Below are positions 37,197 to 50,030 of a stretch of 64,000 nt of DNA, piece by piece. Source of the stretch: Atrina japonica (lineage: Eukaryota; Mollusca; Bivalvia; Pterioida; Pinnidae); NCBI GenBank assembly GCA_030159075.1, contig BROG01000128.1, positions 1,044,501-1,108,500 on the forward strand, written 5' to 3'. The first letter of the stretch is position 1. Each line of letters opens with the position of its first letter. Below the pieces are notes generated by a model. The model did not search any database. It was not told where the DNA came from and worked only from the letters and a program-made list of their open reading frames with translations. The position numbers were made by a program, and so were the translations under genes.

Positions 37197-37539
37197 AAGT
37201 ATATGTAAATTGTCTGCCTTCACATAATGTACCATATAATTGCTTTGTATAAATGTTCACCAATAAAGAAATTTAATCTATAGTATTTATCTAGCAATAA
37301 ACCCTTTAACCCCTGAGTATCTGAATGGTATGCTCTTTCTATTGTTTATGACCAGTCTATTGTGGCCTGTAAGGTTGATATGGTTGAAATAAATCATGTT
37401 ATTTAAAATTAATCCTCACTTTAGCTATAAATAATGAAGTTGCAATCGTGGACCATCAATTTTCATCTCTTTTGGTGTCTAGATAAATATTGTCTCGTAA
37501 CCATTTTTTCCATGGCATTTACACGAGAAATCATTTTTG

Positions 37540-38400
37540 TAAGCAACTCTTCCAGCTGAATCATATTCCTTTTTATTTCATTAGTTCATATAACTCAGGC
37601 TGAATCTGTTTATTGCATGTATTCCATTGTGAATGTTCAAAATGTGTATACCTTGTATTTCAGACTGAAAGTTCTAAAGTACATTTTAGCCCCATGTAAA
37701 CATTTCATGTCATCTTTAAAACATCCAGGCTAACTGTACCGGTAGCTTTTATTTATATTTCAGACAATTATTACTTTTTGAATATGATTAATACTTGAAT
37801 GACACCATGTGTACACACCATAACATCCATATTTTATGTATAATTCAGATTAATTACTCTATTTACTTTCATGTGTGTAATCTATGACACTGCCTTTCTG
37901 TGAAATTTAGACTGTCTGTTTGTAACTTGTAAATACTTAAGACTGAATTTACTTATTACAATATTTCCAGGTGAATGTACTTTTTGTGTATAAATCAGGC
38001 TGTCAGAATCATATTGTGTATGGTAATTCAGATGGCACTGCGTTTTGGAATAATTCAGACTGACTTCTTATTCGCTATAATTACAGGTGATTACTTTTTG
38101 TGTATAATTCAGGCTCACCAAATCTTATTGTGTGCGATAATTCAGATGGTATTGTATTTTGGTTTAATTCAGACTGCCTGTGCCTTTTTTGTGCAGCACT
38201 GAATATCTGTACATTGGTGTATTATTCAGACTGTCTGTAACTTTTTGTACAATTTCAGATCACTGTACTACTTGTCAATAGTTTTGTCTGATTATGTCTG
38301 ATTATGCCTTTCCACCAGCGGTTAATGTCCGTATTTCAGTGTATAATTCAGATTGTGGCTTTGTGAATGTTTACCGGTAAATTCAAACAAATCTGATTTT
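37540..38400. repeat. Degenerate tandem array (TATAATTCAGACTG units)
   Basis: TATAATTCAGRCTG, TTTCAGACTG and related words recur at 50-60-bp spacing, with a clearer 115-bp duplication near 37970-38180. No coding sequence supported. Confidence 0.65.
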
Positions 38401-41400
38401 GTACTATGTACATTTTAGACAGAATAAATGTAATGCTTTTAATGCAATGTTTTACTGTAATAAACTTTTATGTTACAGCTATGTCCAGACCAATATTAAG
38501 CAAATACTCTATCAGTGTCTGTGAAGAATTGCCAAGTATTTATTGTTGTATGATGGTATCAAACTGTTGAAAAAAGGAAAAAAATTGTACATTATACATA
38601 TCCTGAAGTATAGATATAAGCCAGTTTATACAGTATAGTAATAATGGGTTCTTACTGTACAGTTTGACACTTTAAAGTTACATCAAATTGGAGTAAATAA
38701 AAACTATACATTTGTATCAAAACATCAAAATCTGAAATATTTAAAATGTAGAAGCAGAGGATCAACACGCACCTGCACACATCCTTCTATGTTTAAGTAG
38801 TTATATTATCACCTGTACCATATACTGATGGTGTTCATGTCTCTCAAATGATCATATATGTTAGAGCCTGCTCAGTGTAAGATAATTCCACACAGAGGCA
38901 AATCAATTAGTGAGTAAGTTGAAGTCTTAAATGCTGAATTATATTATATATGTTTCATCAGTGTTATCTTTATTGATATTTATTCTGTATTTTCCTTTTT
39001 TGCATGTGCACAAATCATGATACATTAACATTTGTGACAAAACATGATACAGGTATCTTTGAGTGGATTTGATCATGATTATCATAAATAATTATCAAAA
39101 ATATGAACTGAAGAATAACAAATTGAATTTAACATAATTTTTTAAACAAATTAAAAGGTATTCTTGTATGTCAGGTTACAAGTATTATTATGTTTAATGG
39201 AAACAATTTGGTGGTGCACATGTACTCGGGTCATTGCAGTGTATAGTAAAATCCATATAACATAGTGGGGGGCTTCTTTTGAACCCTTTCTTGACCTGGA
39301 CAAATTAAAATTTTAGGTAATATAATAAAATTACACTGACAAGAATATTCGTTCTTACATGTACTTGTTGTCATACATATCCAGTTGGTAATAAAACACT
39401 TTTTTTCTGCGAAAAGTGATTAGAATTGACCATTTGATTTCAATCAAAAGGTTACTACACCCCATCAAGTTATGTAAACCGGAAAATAAAAGGGTGTGTT
39501 TGGTACTTAATTGTGTTTTATGACTTTACAGTGGACCTGTCTTGGGAGACCCCCTATCTACCACTGAAATGTGCCCTCTGAAGACAGATGGTCTCTCAAG
39601 ATGTTTTATTCACTTGAGAATTAGACCAAGTGGTTTTCAAATGTTTCAAAAGAGAGGTAGTTTTTAATGATAGTGATCTTTCAAGACAGGATTTGCTGTG
39701 TACTTTGTACTTAAGTAAATTCAGTGTCAACGAAGATGTATGAAATACTTAAGGATGGATGTATTTACCACAGGTTATTAGTATCTCCTAAATGATTCTC
39801 ATTCATTTTTTTGGTATTTTTTCTATTACATGTAATGTCCATTATAACAAGTAGAGATGCATCAGGACCAAGTTGCTCAAAAGATCAATAGTTAACACTT
39901 ACAATGTAATATATTGTTTTTACTTTATTTTGAAAATATGACTTGATTTCCATGTAGTTCAACCTTTAGGAGAACACACAGTTGTATTATTTTACTTTTG
40001 TATTTGAGTTTGAAAAAATGGCTAATCATTGAGAAAGCTGATGACATTTTACAAGTTGGTATTGAGCACTTACATTTTGATTTAACTATATGGTGAAGCC
40101 TGAATATATTGAAATTACAATGTACCTCTGAAATGAATCTATTTTGATTCTATATTTATATTGCAAAATTGTTTATAACACCGAAATATATATAAGTTTT
40201 TAAGGTTTTATGGATATTAATTATAATCCCTGGTCATTTATTTGCATTCTATTTGTCATTGTTGGCACTGGTGTTTTATTTGAAAAAATAATTGTATTAC
40301 ATATTCTTGTAAAATTTATATTATATATTATAATTTTAATTGTAAAGATAATCTTATGTGAATCACAGGGATCTATTTATTTGTTATTCCAAATTAATTT
40401 TCATACTCATTCATGTTTGATTTTGTTCACAATTTTATCCCAATATATGGTATAACAAATTCACAGAATTCTTTTTTTATGAATTTGCTGTAAAATTATA
40501 GTGAATTGTATCTAAATTATGTCCTTTAACTCCCAGAAATCTTCGATTACCAAGATTTTGCTGTATGGCGTCCAACTTTGAAATGTCAGTTTTTGTACTG
40601 TTTATTTATTATAACATTCATTATACACTATCATGGTACACTATCTTTCATATAATCATTTATAAAAATACCAGTTATATCATCAAAACTGGGCGCTGTA
40701 TGGGGTTCGTTTCCACAGTTTGTAATTTTCACTTTTTTGTTTCTCCTACATGATCATGTTTTTTTTTTTAAGAATGACTCCTGACAAAACAGGATTTAAT
40801 GAGTTATTGGTGAGATATAGCATTAATCAGAATGAAATTTTAAATAGCATGCAAAATGTTTAGTGGTCAAAGGAGTTTGATCAACCTTCCTGTTGTGGCT
40901 TGCAAGTGCTGAAATGTACAAGTAAACATGGATTTATTTATCTACTAAATACTTGATTGATTAAAAATGTAATTTATGTCCTTAATCTATTCATACCTAA
41001 TGATACATTTGTAATATTGAAGACTGGAAGTTGAAATGCTTTTCAAGAATTGGTCAGAATTTAAATTAAACTAAAACACAATCAAAATTCAGTTTTCAAA
41101 TAATTCACACATTGAGTACCTGCAATTCCCTAGTTTTTGTGATTCCGAGTTTTGAACAATGAATATTAGTTGTAATTTTTTTATAAATTTTCAGTATAAC
41201 ATATATGCTATTCAATCTTAACAAGATCAGATTTTTTTACTGGTTAGAATAAATTGATAAAATCCTGACTACATCTAAATATGCATTATGACTTCTATCT
41301 TTAGATAACATTTATGAAGAATATTCTGATGTGCACAGCTGTAGAAATTTTGTAGAAAATGTATTGTGACCTGTGACGGTTTAAATCATGCGTTTGTTGT

Positions 41401-41589
41401 TGTTTTTTTTCTGGGTTTTTTTATCTGTAGTAGTGCAGCATTCCGTTTAAATCATTTGTCTGTGTCATTAGGTTCTTTGATAATAAAATATATGATCTTG
41501 TCACATTATTTAAGTTTTGTACATCAAGTAAAAATGAAGAAGTACAAATGGATATCCATTGAGAATATGACAGATTGGATATAATAATG
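38401..41589. other. Intergenic, only a MITE recognised
   Basis: AT-rich sequence with no convincing exon. The only recognisable item is the CAGTGGAC-family MITE at 39529-39700. Confidence 0.5.
39529..39700. mobile_element. MITE, CAGTGGAAC family, intergenic copy
   Basis: Begins CAGTGGACCTGTCTTGGGAG, with ACCAAGTGGTTTTCA and TCAAGACAGG inside, as in the copy at 391-567. The right end is worn (GCTGTG). Confidence 0.6.
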
Positions 41590-42290
41590 GACTCAACATG
41601 AAGAACAACTGCAAATCCCAAACAGGATGGGACCATGTGTCCGGTAGAAGTCGGAGTCCCCTTTAGCATGCTACATCCGTTGCAAATGTTCCATTGACAC
41701 CTATCAATTTTGATGAAAAGGTCAAACTATGTGAAAAGGTTGGTTAGTTAGCTATAGATCCGATTGGCGAAAAGGACTGTGTTTATGGTCGTGTTTCATA
41801 CACTATCAAACATTACTGAGAGAGGACTTTATTTTTTAACGAGATCCCTATATCATCCATAAACTTTCCTAGGTGACAATTTCAAGCGTTCAATAACGTA
41901 CCCCTAGCCTTTGTTGAGTACATGTAGTATATTAGCGAGTCTTTTAACTCAGAATAAAACGTTCATAATGGGAGTATGTCCTGTCATAACGTAGCAGTTA
42001 TGAAAGAAAACACCACAGGCAGGAGAAGACTGGGGTATTACTACTCTAGAACGGGAAGTTCATGATATGGAAATTGAAATCGGAAAATTTGTTATAAAGG
42101 GAGGTGTGAATCTGACTATCCTTCCCAATCAACAGGAGTAAATCTAGATAAGAAGCAGATGTGGTGCCATCTGTCGTCTCATTGATCTCATGTTCAACGG
42201 GATACATCTGGTTGAGGCAATTCTGAAATTCTGGGTTATATACAGACAGGACGTCGTCGATGTGTAAGTAAAATTTAATGGAGATAGAGT
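41590..42290 (-). pseudogene. Reverse transcriptase fragment, Penelope-like type, with stops
   Basis: Minus-strand reading from 42290 gives HIDDVLSVYNPEFQNCLNQM, then SASYLDLLLLIGKDSQIHTS and LYNKFSDFNFHIMNFPF, followed by stop codons. It aligns with the RT at 53240-54480 (YIDDVLS, SYLDILLNKNTDGK, LYDKRDDFGFP). The start of the RT domain is absent, with a TA microsatellite next to the break. MLKGTPTSTGHMVPSCLGFA near 41670 may be the C-terminal end. Confidence 0.7.
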
Positions 42291-42342
42291 ATGTTTTTTA
42301 TTATGTCTTGAAGTTTTAAAATTCTCTCTTGATCCTTGCTTT

Positions 42343-42344
42343 AT

Positions 42345-42427
<83 letters not shown>
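42343..42427. repeat. (TA)n microsatellite
   Basis: About 40 TA repeats next to the broken RT fragment. Confidence 0.97.
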
Positions 42428-42432
<5 letters not shown>

Positions 42433-42669
42433 CTGTGCCTAAGCAAATTTATTACTCAATCACATTATAAGTAGTATTCAAATGTTTAATGTCCATGTCA
42501 CACTTTTTGAGGTAAAACTGTGAAAAAGTAATGTAAATTTTAGCAAATACCTTCAGACTTGAATTAATTTTGTATCGTCGGTGGTAAAGATGAGTGCCAC
42601 TAAACTTATACAGTTAATAAAGTATCCAATTGTGATGACTAATGTGTTAAATTGATGCATCAGATAGTT

Positions 42670-42840
42670 GTGTGGTTACAGATGGCATGTCGCAGTCTGA
42701 ATTTTATTCGCATTATGGTGATGTCACACTAGAACCAGACGGGAAATTTAAAATAACCAAGCTATGGGACAAACGTGATGATTTCGGCTTTCTTGTTGTC
42801 AACTTTCCACATTTAAGTAATCCCCTTTTCTCGTACATAT
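42670..42840 (+). pseudogene. Short RT-element fragment, opposite strand
   Basis: KLWDKRDDFGFLVVNFPHLS on the plus strand matches LYDKRDDFGFPIVSFPHLSS of the RT element at 53240-54480. No other part of that protein is nearby on this strand. The preceding VTLEPDGKFKIT fits the same region of the protein. Confidence 0.65.
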
Positions 42841-43551
42841 TGTGTTTATATCTCGGAGATGATTTGATATGCAATAGCGTGTTCAACATATGAACATTTC
42901 ATATGCAGGGGCAAACTACTTAGTTACTGATAAGTTGTTGTCGCAAGTATATCAGGAATCGCGTTCAGTGTTAACATTTCGCAATTAATGTTCGGTATAA
43001 AGATCTTGTTTGCAACTAGTGTTTCAATAAGTGACTTAGACCGCTCTTTAAATCAATTCAATCATGTTTTCACATTTTGATTTAGCGAGATTTATACTCA
43101 AAAGTGAAAGCATGACTATGTTTTCATTGTTTGGTATGACCCCTCAAACTCCTAATAATACACGATAATTTGATAAACAATTAGGATATCATAATCATTA
43201 AGTTATCTGTTGCACTTACAAACCATGTGGTCAATAGGGTTTATAATATGTGAAAACCAGATTGTAATTTGATTACAAATACATGTATCATTTTGAGATA
43301 TTTTGTCAGTAGATTTAAAATATTGACATTTATTTTAAAAGAACCCATGTTATATATCGCTAGTATTTATTTGTTGCAGTCACACGGTTGGGACGGGTTT
43401 ATAGTCTGTGACAAATAAAATAAATATCTGATAAATAATATATATATTTTTTCAATTCTTAAAACATTTTCAATTAATGATTAAAAACAATTTAAAGAAA
43501 AAGAGAAAAACGTGTAAATATGGAAAAATTATGTTGACTTTTTAATTACCT

Positions 43552-44352
43552 CGGCTATCGGGCCATCTTAACCAAAACCACTACATGGATTGAAAAACTA
43601 ATTGCATCTGAGTGATCTACATAGATGTATGATTCAAGTTTGCGTTTTTGACGTCTCTATAGACTTTGTAATTTTCATTCATTTTTATATGATTTCTTTT
43701 ATTTTTTCCCCTTTATTCATTACGATGCATTTTATGCGTTTCACCTGTAATTAAATAGATGAATGCTTTCCTAAATAAATTTAGCTGAAATTTTATTTAT
43801 TTGATTTTTTATTAATTTTAAGACTGCAAAACGAAGGGTGGGGGAAACTTTTCACATTTTCAATTTCTCCAAAACCGCTAAAGGGATTTTGATGAAACTT
43901 TATATGAAGCAAGTACTCAAAGTCCTCTACCAAGTTTCATCAGTTTGGCCAGATCGGCCTGGGGTAGATCCAGGGTGGGGCAAAAGAGGCCTCATTGGGT
44001 ACTCCTCTTCGAAAATCTTCTCCAGAACTGTTGCATGGATTTAAAAAAAAAAAATACATCTGAGTGAGCTACATAGATGTATGATTAAAGTTTTTTAATT
44101 TGGTAGAAATCGGAAAATAAATTTTTGACGCGTTTTTGATATCTTTTTACACATTGTCATTTTCATTCATTTTTGTATGATTTCTCTGATTTTCTCCCCA
44201 TTTTTTCATCATGATTTATTTCATATTTATTAAGAAAAGTTGACTGAATACTAATCTTCTCAAAACTGAGGTGGTCTATATAATATGTTCCACTGTATTT
44301 GTAATATACCGACTCAGTTCAGGTGAGCGATGTGGTCCAAATCGGCCTCTTG
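43552..44352 (+). mobile_element. Helentron-like element, 3' fragment (copy 3)
   Basis: Shares GGATTGAAAAACTAATTG, GGGTAGATCCAGGGTGGGGC, AATCTTCTCCAGAACTGTTG and the end TTCAGGTGAGCGATGTGG..CGGCCTCTTG with the copy at 31875. It lacks the tandem core. TTCAGGTGA here is the inverse of the TCACCTGA start in copies 1 and 2. Confidence 0.6.
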
Positions 44353-45329
44353 TATTGATTAAATAGTTTTCGGCTTTTATGTCATCAGGTTTCCAATGAG
44401 AGTTCTGTTGTAAAGAGGGTAGATGAATTGTAAAACCATGTATCTCGGTAATGGCTCGATTGGTCCCAAAAAACCAAGTCGAGTTGAAGTTAAAATTTGA
44501 AATTTATTGAGTAGCAAATACGAAAAAGAACTAAGGAATTGGCACATGATTTTGGTACAATGGGAACTACATGGATGCAAGGAAATATGTTAATATTATG
44601 CGCATTAGAACATATACTATTTATAATCTAACAAGTAACTCGCGTGTTTCTGTATGTTCTTGGCAAGTAACTTTAAATATATTTATACGAATTTATAGTT
44701 CTGTGATTCATGAGACGTATCATTGCCAGGCCCTTGATCGTACACCGAAATTAACAACGTAAGTATGAACATTACTATGAGGAGTCGACTCTTGTGTTTT
44801 ATGTATCGAAGTAACAACAATAAAAGGTCATCGTCTCTGTTACCATTTACCAGAGCAAGAATATTAACAAAGTCATGGTGATTGCAATAGTTTCTTGTAG
44901 GTTTCAGGGGCAAGTTGGACACAAACATGATTCATATCTGGGTGATAAAATCTAACAACATCAGCAACATATAAAGCGAGGAACTTACAGGTAGACTATT
45001 TTCCTTATTGCAACTGAACGAAGTTTAATGTTTTCAATATCAAAGTCAAAAAGCAGGATAAACTTTTCAAAAAACTATCAAGACCAATCTGGAATCTGAA
45101 ACAAAGAAAAGCATGTGCTAAGCACCGTGAGATGTATGTGTTACTAGAGAGCCATGGAATTTGAGCGGATTTATGACCTCATGAATGACTACAATCAGTT
45201 AGATTTGATGTCACAGCAATAAAAACTGAGCCAGTCCAAAAGATGGTCTTTTTTTGCAAAAAATACATGTCTGCACTAATCCAGCGTCTGGAGCATAACA
45301 TATGCTATGGCTCATAAGACTATATATAC
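44353..45329. other. Intergenic, nothing recognised
   Basis: No exon, RNA gene or repeat with clear ends could be supported here. Confidence 0.4.
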
Positions 45330-45482
45330 ATCAGCGTCGGAAGCAAATTGAAAGTGGGGGGCTAAACCAACTTAAAACACATATACACACGCCAGAAATG
45401 TCAATTTTTAACACTAATGTCTATCTTTGCAAAAAAAGTGGGGGGGGGGCTAAGCCCCCCCCCCCGGTTCCGACGCCTATGA
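45330..45482. mobile_element. MITE of the GGCGTCGGAAGC family
   Basis: Left CAGCGTCGGAAGCAAATTGA then AAGTGGGGGGCTAA. The right end is GGCTAAGCCCCC..GGTTCCGACGCCTATG, an inverted arrangement. The interior ACACGCCAGAAATGTC is shared with 56033-56165. It runs straight into a TA microsatellite. Confidence 0.7.
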
Positions 45483-45486
45483 TATA

Positions 45487-45571
<85 letters not shown>
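45483..45571. repeat. (TA)n microsatellite
   Basis: About 40 TA repeats next to the MITE. Confidence 0.97.
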
Positions 45572-45574
<3 letters not shown>

Positions 45575-46076
45575 GTATTGTCATGAACAGTAAAAGCAAG
45601 GGGACCAGTCCTCATCAATGTTCCTTAACTGGCCGCCGAAGTTTGGGATAGTATTAACCCCCAACCTTCATTGAGATGAGCTATAAATAAACATAAAATA
45701 AAAGCACATGTATGAGTATAACTAACAAAGTAGTTTTGGCACGGTTGTTTTATACAGCAGTACTAATAAGATCGTAAAGTAATACTAAGCACATTTGTCA
45801 GATAATTTCCGTGAAACGTTTTTTTCTAAATGTTTAGTGATTTCATTTTCATAGAAAATACAAACGAAAAGAAATAAAACAACAACAAAAATTCAAACGA
45901 AAAATAATTCAAATGTAAAGTTTGATTTGACTGTGGAATTAGAATTGTGATATAGAATTGACAATGCATAAACTAGCCAATCTAACAGTAACATGTACCG
46001 AATTTATCTTTAGTTTAAGTTTGGAAAATACAATCCAGTATTGAAAACAATGTCTGTGGGAGTCTGCTAACTGAAA

Positions 46077-47738
46077 TCAGGATGCATCTAGGTCAATTCC
46101 AATAATTTTTGCTTTTAGTGACATCGGGAGTGGAAGTTTCAGAATGTTATGCGTTTTTCGTCCACAGCAGTTTACAATACATAAAGTGCAAAATTTCTTC
46201 AACGACCAAATATCATCTAAAAGGGAGAAGCACTCGGCCCTTATAGCATCATACACTTCTTTTTGTCGTGTACATAGACGGGTTTCATGTTCTTTTTCAA
46301 TGTCTAGAATCCTAGCAACGGATTCTGTAACCGATGACAAGGACATCATATGGATCATACCCATCACGGGTCCGACTTCAGACTTTTTAACCAAACATGA
46401 ATCTCCATCACAATTGGTCAACAGACTATCTATAAATATCGTGATGGGATAGTGATCGTCGGCTTTTAGACTCGGGTCAGCGCCATTGCGCAGTAACAGA
46501 ACTAGTGTCTTGTTTTCTATTCCTGTTCTCGGTGCAACTTTTAAAAATCCGTGTAAACTATTTCCACGGTTTCCCTTTTCGTCTATATATCCTACTATGT
46601 TTGGGTTTGCATTGTGTTTCAGTAATGTTTCTAAACATTTGCTGATGTACTTTTTGATATATCTATTCTGTTTTAATAACACCAAGTAATCTTCAATCGT
46701 ACGAAACAAGCAATGAATAGCAGATGAAAATGCTACACGTCCAAAAGCAGTTTTAATGCGCAAGTTTGAGGTGTGTTGTTCAAATTCAGTTTCGTCAAAA
46801 TTTGGGTCAACTCCTGCGTTCAACAGAAGCAACAAACAAGCTATGAGAAACGGCGCTGAATTTTCAAAGTCATGACAACACGAGTGAGAAAGTAGACTAT
46901 AAAGGGGGTAAGTTCTGAATGGAATACAAGCAGACGGATTGTGTCCATGGCGTATCAACACTGTTGTTATGGCAAGCATTCTCTCGTACCATTTTTTATC
47001 AAAAGAGAGACTGTACGAGTACAAAACGTGGTACAGATTCATTCCTTCAAATAAATTATTGAGATCAGTCCCGAGTCTTAATAAAACGTCTAGACATTCT
47101 GGTTTAGCTAACTTTAATGCAGACCCAATGGCTCTTTTTATTTCGTCTGCTGATGGGCTCTGTGACAACAGAAGTCGTAATGCATGTGGAGAATCTAGTT
47201 GACAAGCCATTTCAATGTATGCCTCATTTCCTTTAAATCGACCGCCACTCATTTTCTTGCCGTGAAAATGATCAAGAATAGTTTTAACACATCCTACATG
47301 TCCACCTTTTCCCGCCAAATCTAACGGCGATTTTTTTGTGCGCTCGTCATCGCCTGGTATTGTGTTTGGAAATCTTTGGTTTTCGCTTTTGGTTTTGTAC
47401 GTGAATATCACTGGTTCGTTATCACCGGGTCGTTCTTGTAGTAACATATTCAGGATTGTTTTCTGACCCAATCTTGCCGCTAAATGCATATACGACAGTT
47501 TCGGTGACTCATGCGGAGGTTTAAAAATCCCTCGATGAAACAATAAACTTGTTGCCTCCACGTTGTTTGCGATGATTGCGCAATGGAGAGCATCGAGACC
47601 ATTTTCGTTAGAATATCCTTCAATTGCTTCCTTTGACAACTTCTCGATGTATGTCTTCAGCACGACAATCTCCGTGTGTGTCTGAATAGACTGTACAAAT
47701 GTTTGAACGGATTCTAAATCCTCGGAAGTTTTTGACAT
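46077..47738 (-). CDS. Ankyrin-repeat protein with probable SOCS box (ASB-like), single exon
   Basis: 553 codons from ATG at 47738 (MSKTSEDLESVQTFVQSIQT); the frame stays open 24 codons further upstream but without an ATG. Ankyrin repeats begin about residue 47 (GLDALHCAIIANNVEATSLL) and include SYMHLAARLGQKTILNMLLQ, SPLDLAGKGGHVGCVKTILD, LLLLLNAGVDPNF, TLLKHNANPNIVG and LVLLLRNGADPSL. The C-terminus (KKFCTLCIVNCCGR..LKLPLPMSLKAKIIG) fits a SOCS box: a hydrophobic elongin-binding start and the LPLPxxLK cullin-box end. Family knowledge: ASB proteins are substrate receptors of elongin-cullin-RING ubiquitin ligases. The substrate is unknown and ASB membership is inferred. No frame breaks. Confidence 0.85.
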   Translation of the reverse strand: MSKTSEDLESVQTFVQSIQTHTEIVVLKTYIEKLSKEAIEGYSNENGLDALHCAIIANNVEATSLLFHRGIFKPPHESPKLSYMHLAARLGQKTILNMLLQERPGDNEPVIFTYKTKSENQRFPNTIPGDDERTKKSPLDLAGKGGHVGCVKTILDHFHGKKMSGGRFKGNEAYIEMACQLDSPHALRLLLSQSPSADEIKRAIGSALKLAKPECLDVLLRLGTDLNNLFEGMNLYHVLYSYSLSFDKKWYERMLAITTVLIRHGHNPSACIPFRTYPLYSLLSHSCCHDFENSAPFLIACLLLLLNAGVDPNFDETEFEQHTSNLRIKTAFGRVAFSSAIHCLFRTIEDYLVLLKQNRYIKKYISKCLETLLKHNANPNIVGYIDEKGNRGNSLHGFLKVAPRTGIENKTLVLLLRNGADPSLKADDHYPITIFIDSLLTNCDGDSCLVKKSEVGPVMGMIHMMSLSSVTESVARILDIEKEHETRLCTRQKEVYDAIRAECFSLLDDIWSLKKFCTLCIVNCCGRKTHNILKLPLPMSLKAKIIGIDLDAS

Positions 47739-48105
47739 AACTGGATGTATATGAATAATTTCGACTGATACAATGGATTTCTCACACAGATCCGTAGTTG
47801 TGCTGTACAATTATTATAAGATTTACGGTAAAAAATACTTCATCTCGACAGAGCGTCCCTGGTTTCTACACTTGAGAGGTTTTCCGGCAGCTAGGCTTAC
47901 AACGTTATTCCTTTTCTCAATCATAAATTGTTGCATTAGACGTCTCGGTCTATCTCCGTTCGACTTGAATAATCCAATCATTTATAAATAGCCTCTACCT
48001 GAATGGAAAATACTTGTGATCAGGCATTCACCAACTAATCAAAGCGTCTTTTGAATCGAGACTATGACTGATGTTTAGATCGTTTAAACGTTTTCAACCG
48101 TGCGA

Positions 48106-48250
48106 CGTTCGATATCCGCGGCCGAGTGGTTAGAAGAACATCTGGTCAACGTGGGTTCGAGACCCGTTGGAACCTATAAGCTGATTTTTGTGAGAAAGTT
48201 TTCCAGTTTACTTGCGGGAGGCCTGTGGTCTCTTCCCGGGTACAATATTA
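48106..48250 (+). mobile_element. tRNA-derived SINE
   Basis: A-box-like GGCCGAGTGGTTAGAAGAAC and B-box GGGTTCGAGACCCG about 35 bp apart, then a body with TTTTCCAGTTTACTTGCGGG and TCTCTTCCCGGGTAC. The anticodon arm is not a proper tRNA, so a SINE is preferred. Confidence 0.6.
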
Positions 48251-48529
48251 TAAACATAATACCAAAGTTATAATGCTCAAGACGGATCATTTCTGTCAAT
48301 TAGACTTTATAAGTTGATCTCCAGTTTTAAACAGATTTTCTAAAGAGAAAGTGGTATTAGGCAAGACCAAAGAATATATATAAACGCATATAGCCAAAAT
48401 CCGTCAATGAGTGACCATGTAAAAAGATGGATATCTTAACCGTAGAAGAAATTCGAATTTTAAATGTAACGTTTTGTATTTGGATAATGATGTTTTGCAG
48501 GATAGATCTAGATCTACGAATTTTTATGT

Positions 48530-48730
48530 CTCGTTTTAACTTGATGAGTACGTAGCATTCGCGGATTCAATGGGGGTTGCAACCCCCCTTTCAAATATTG
48601 TTTTTTTAAATTAACATTATCACGTTTGGAATCCAGAAAAGGACTTCCCAGAGCTTTTAAATTAAGCCTACAGAAATTTTCGCACCTCGCTACGCCCGGC
48701 GAAAACAATTATAAATTATACTCTTCCCTC
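48530..48730. repeat. Dispersed repeat with GGGGGTTGCAACCCCC palindrome
   Basis: GCGGATTCAATGGGGGTTGC, AACCCCCCTTTCAAA and, further right, TTCGCACCTCGCTACGCCC. It looks like a worn mobile element. Ends not defined. Confidence 0.35.
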
Positions 48731-49730
48731 TAACTCGAAATCTTGGATCCATCCTGGATTTGTATATTTTAGATTTTATGGATTTGGACTACCGGCTTTG
48801 TACAAATGTATTATGGGTTGTGTTTGCCCTACATATCGGTAAAGATGTTTGCGGTTTTTTTAGTATGTATGAATATGACAATTTATTTGTAAACAAAATT
48901 TGCACTTGATCAAAATGTTTGCGATATTCCTATGTGTTATTATCAGCTAAAGATCTAAACATTTTGATCCAAACTTCTTTTGAGAACGGTAATCAATGTG
49001 ATTTACTAGCTGATTACTAAGCGTATTTTCGCATCTGGAGGCAGAAAAACGACTCCTATAAAGCCTTTTTATAGCTTTCAAACACTGAATTAGGATATGT
49101 TTATCATTTTCAAAGTATGAATCTCACAAATACATGTACATTTGTCATGTTGTAAATTTTGAATTTAAGATTTACTGGTTTACTACATGACACATTGATT
49201 AAAACCTCCAAATTAAATTGGAATTCAGCGACGGCTATAAAGTTCGGGAGTTTTGGAATTATTCAGTTTGAACGCCGGATGAGGCATTTTCTCTTTCCCA
49301 TACACAAAATCACGGTTTCCTCCGTGGTGTTGAGTATACTTTCAAGAAATGTTCCATTTAAAAAGCCCAGTGTCAATTGTTACATCAGTCCTTGTTTTTA
49401 TCCCAGTTTTTGCATTAAATTAACAGAATGATTATCTTTCCATAATAAATTAAGTTTCAGCAAATGCACGAGGGTCCAGAATTTTTTATTATTATTATTT
49501 TAAAATGTCATGTGATGTTCTGAGTGGACAGGTGTGTTGAAGATTGAGAGAAGAAAAGGAAAAATACAGTGTTGATTGGTGATTTTGACGGTAAAAACTG
49601 TTACAGTGAGGTATTTTGATCATATGTTAAGCTGGAAGTGACTATTAAAAAATCCAGTTTAAGTAGACATTACCTTTCAGACAATATTTATATAGTACAC
49701 TGACTGATTATTGTACCGTAACAATACCCT

Positions 49731-50030
49731 GGTTAGCAGGAGAGAAACATATATTACACAGGAACAAACTTACCTGTTTACTGCACCTGTAACAGGGTCA
49801 GTAAAAAATGCAGTTTGACAATTTATCACCAGATGAAACTATTGAAATGGTGTCAAACAAAATTTTGCAGTCGAATTCCTGGTTAGCAGGAGAGAAACAT
49901 ATATCAGACAGGAACACGCTTACCTGTTTACTGCACCCGTAACAGGGTCAGTAAAAAATGCAGTTTGACAATTTATCACCAGATGAAACTATTGAAATGG
50001 TGTCAAACAAAATTTTGCAGTCGAATTCCT
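49731..50030 (+). repeat. 150-bp tandem duplication
   Basis: Two nearly identical 150-bp copies (49731-49880 and 49881-50030), each holding GGTTAGCAGGAGAGAAACAT and ending TTTTGCAGTCGAATTCCT. Because 150 is divisible by three, the short frame starting MQFDNLSPDETIEMVSNKIL is present in both copies. The second copy runs on into NSFESDEESDSADFKDIV. Whether this is coding is unknown. Confidence 0.9.

Noticed and set aside
44571..44928. Short open frames on both strands
   Set aside because: No motif, splice context or family resemblance; lengths expected by chance.
47739..47810. Upstream extension of the ankyrin gene to 47810
   Set aside because: The extra 24 codons are open but begin with TTG. 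The first ATG is at 47738, so that start is used.
48514..48708. Minus-strand 64-codon frame
   Set aside because: Lies in a dispersed repeat with a GGGGGTTGCAACCCCC palindrome; no protein family recognised.
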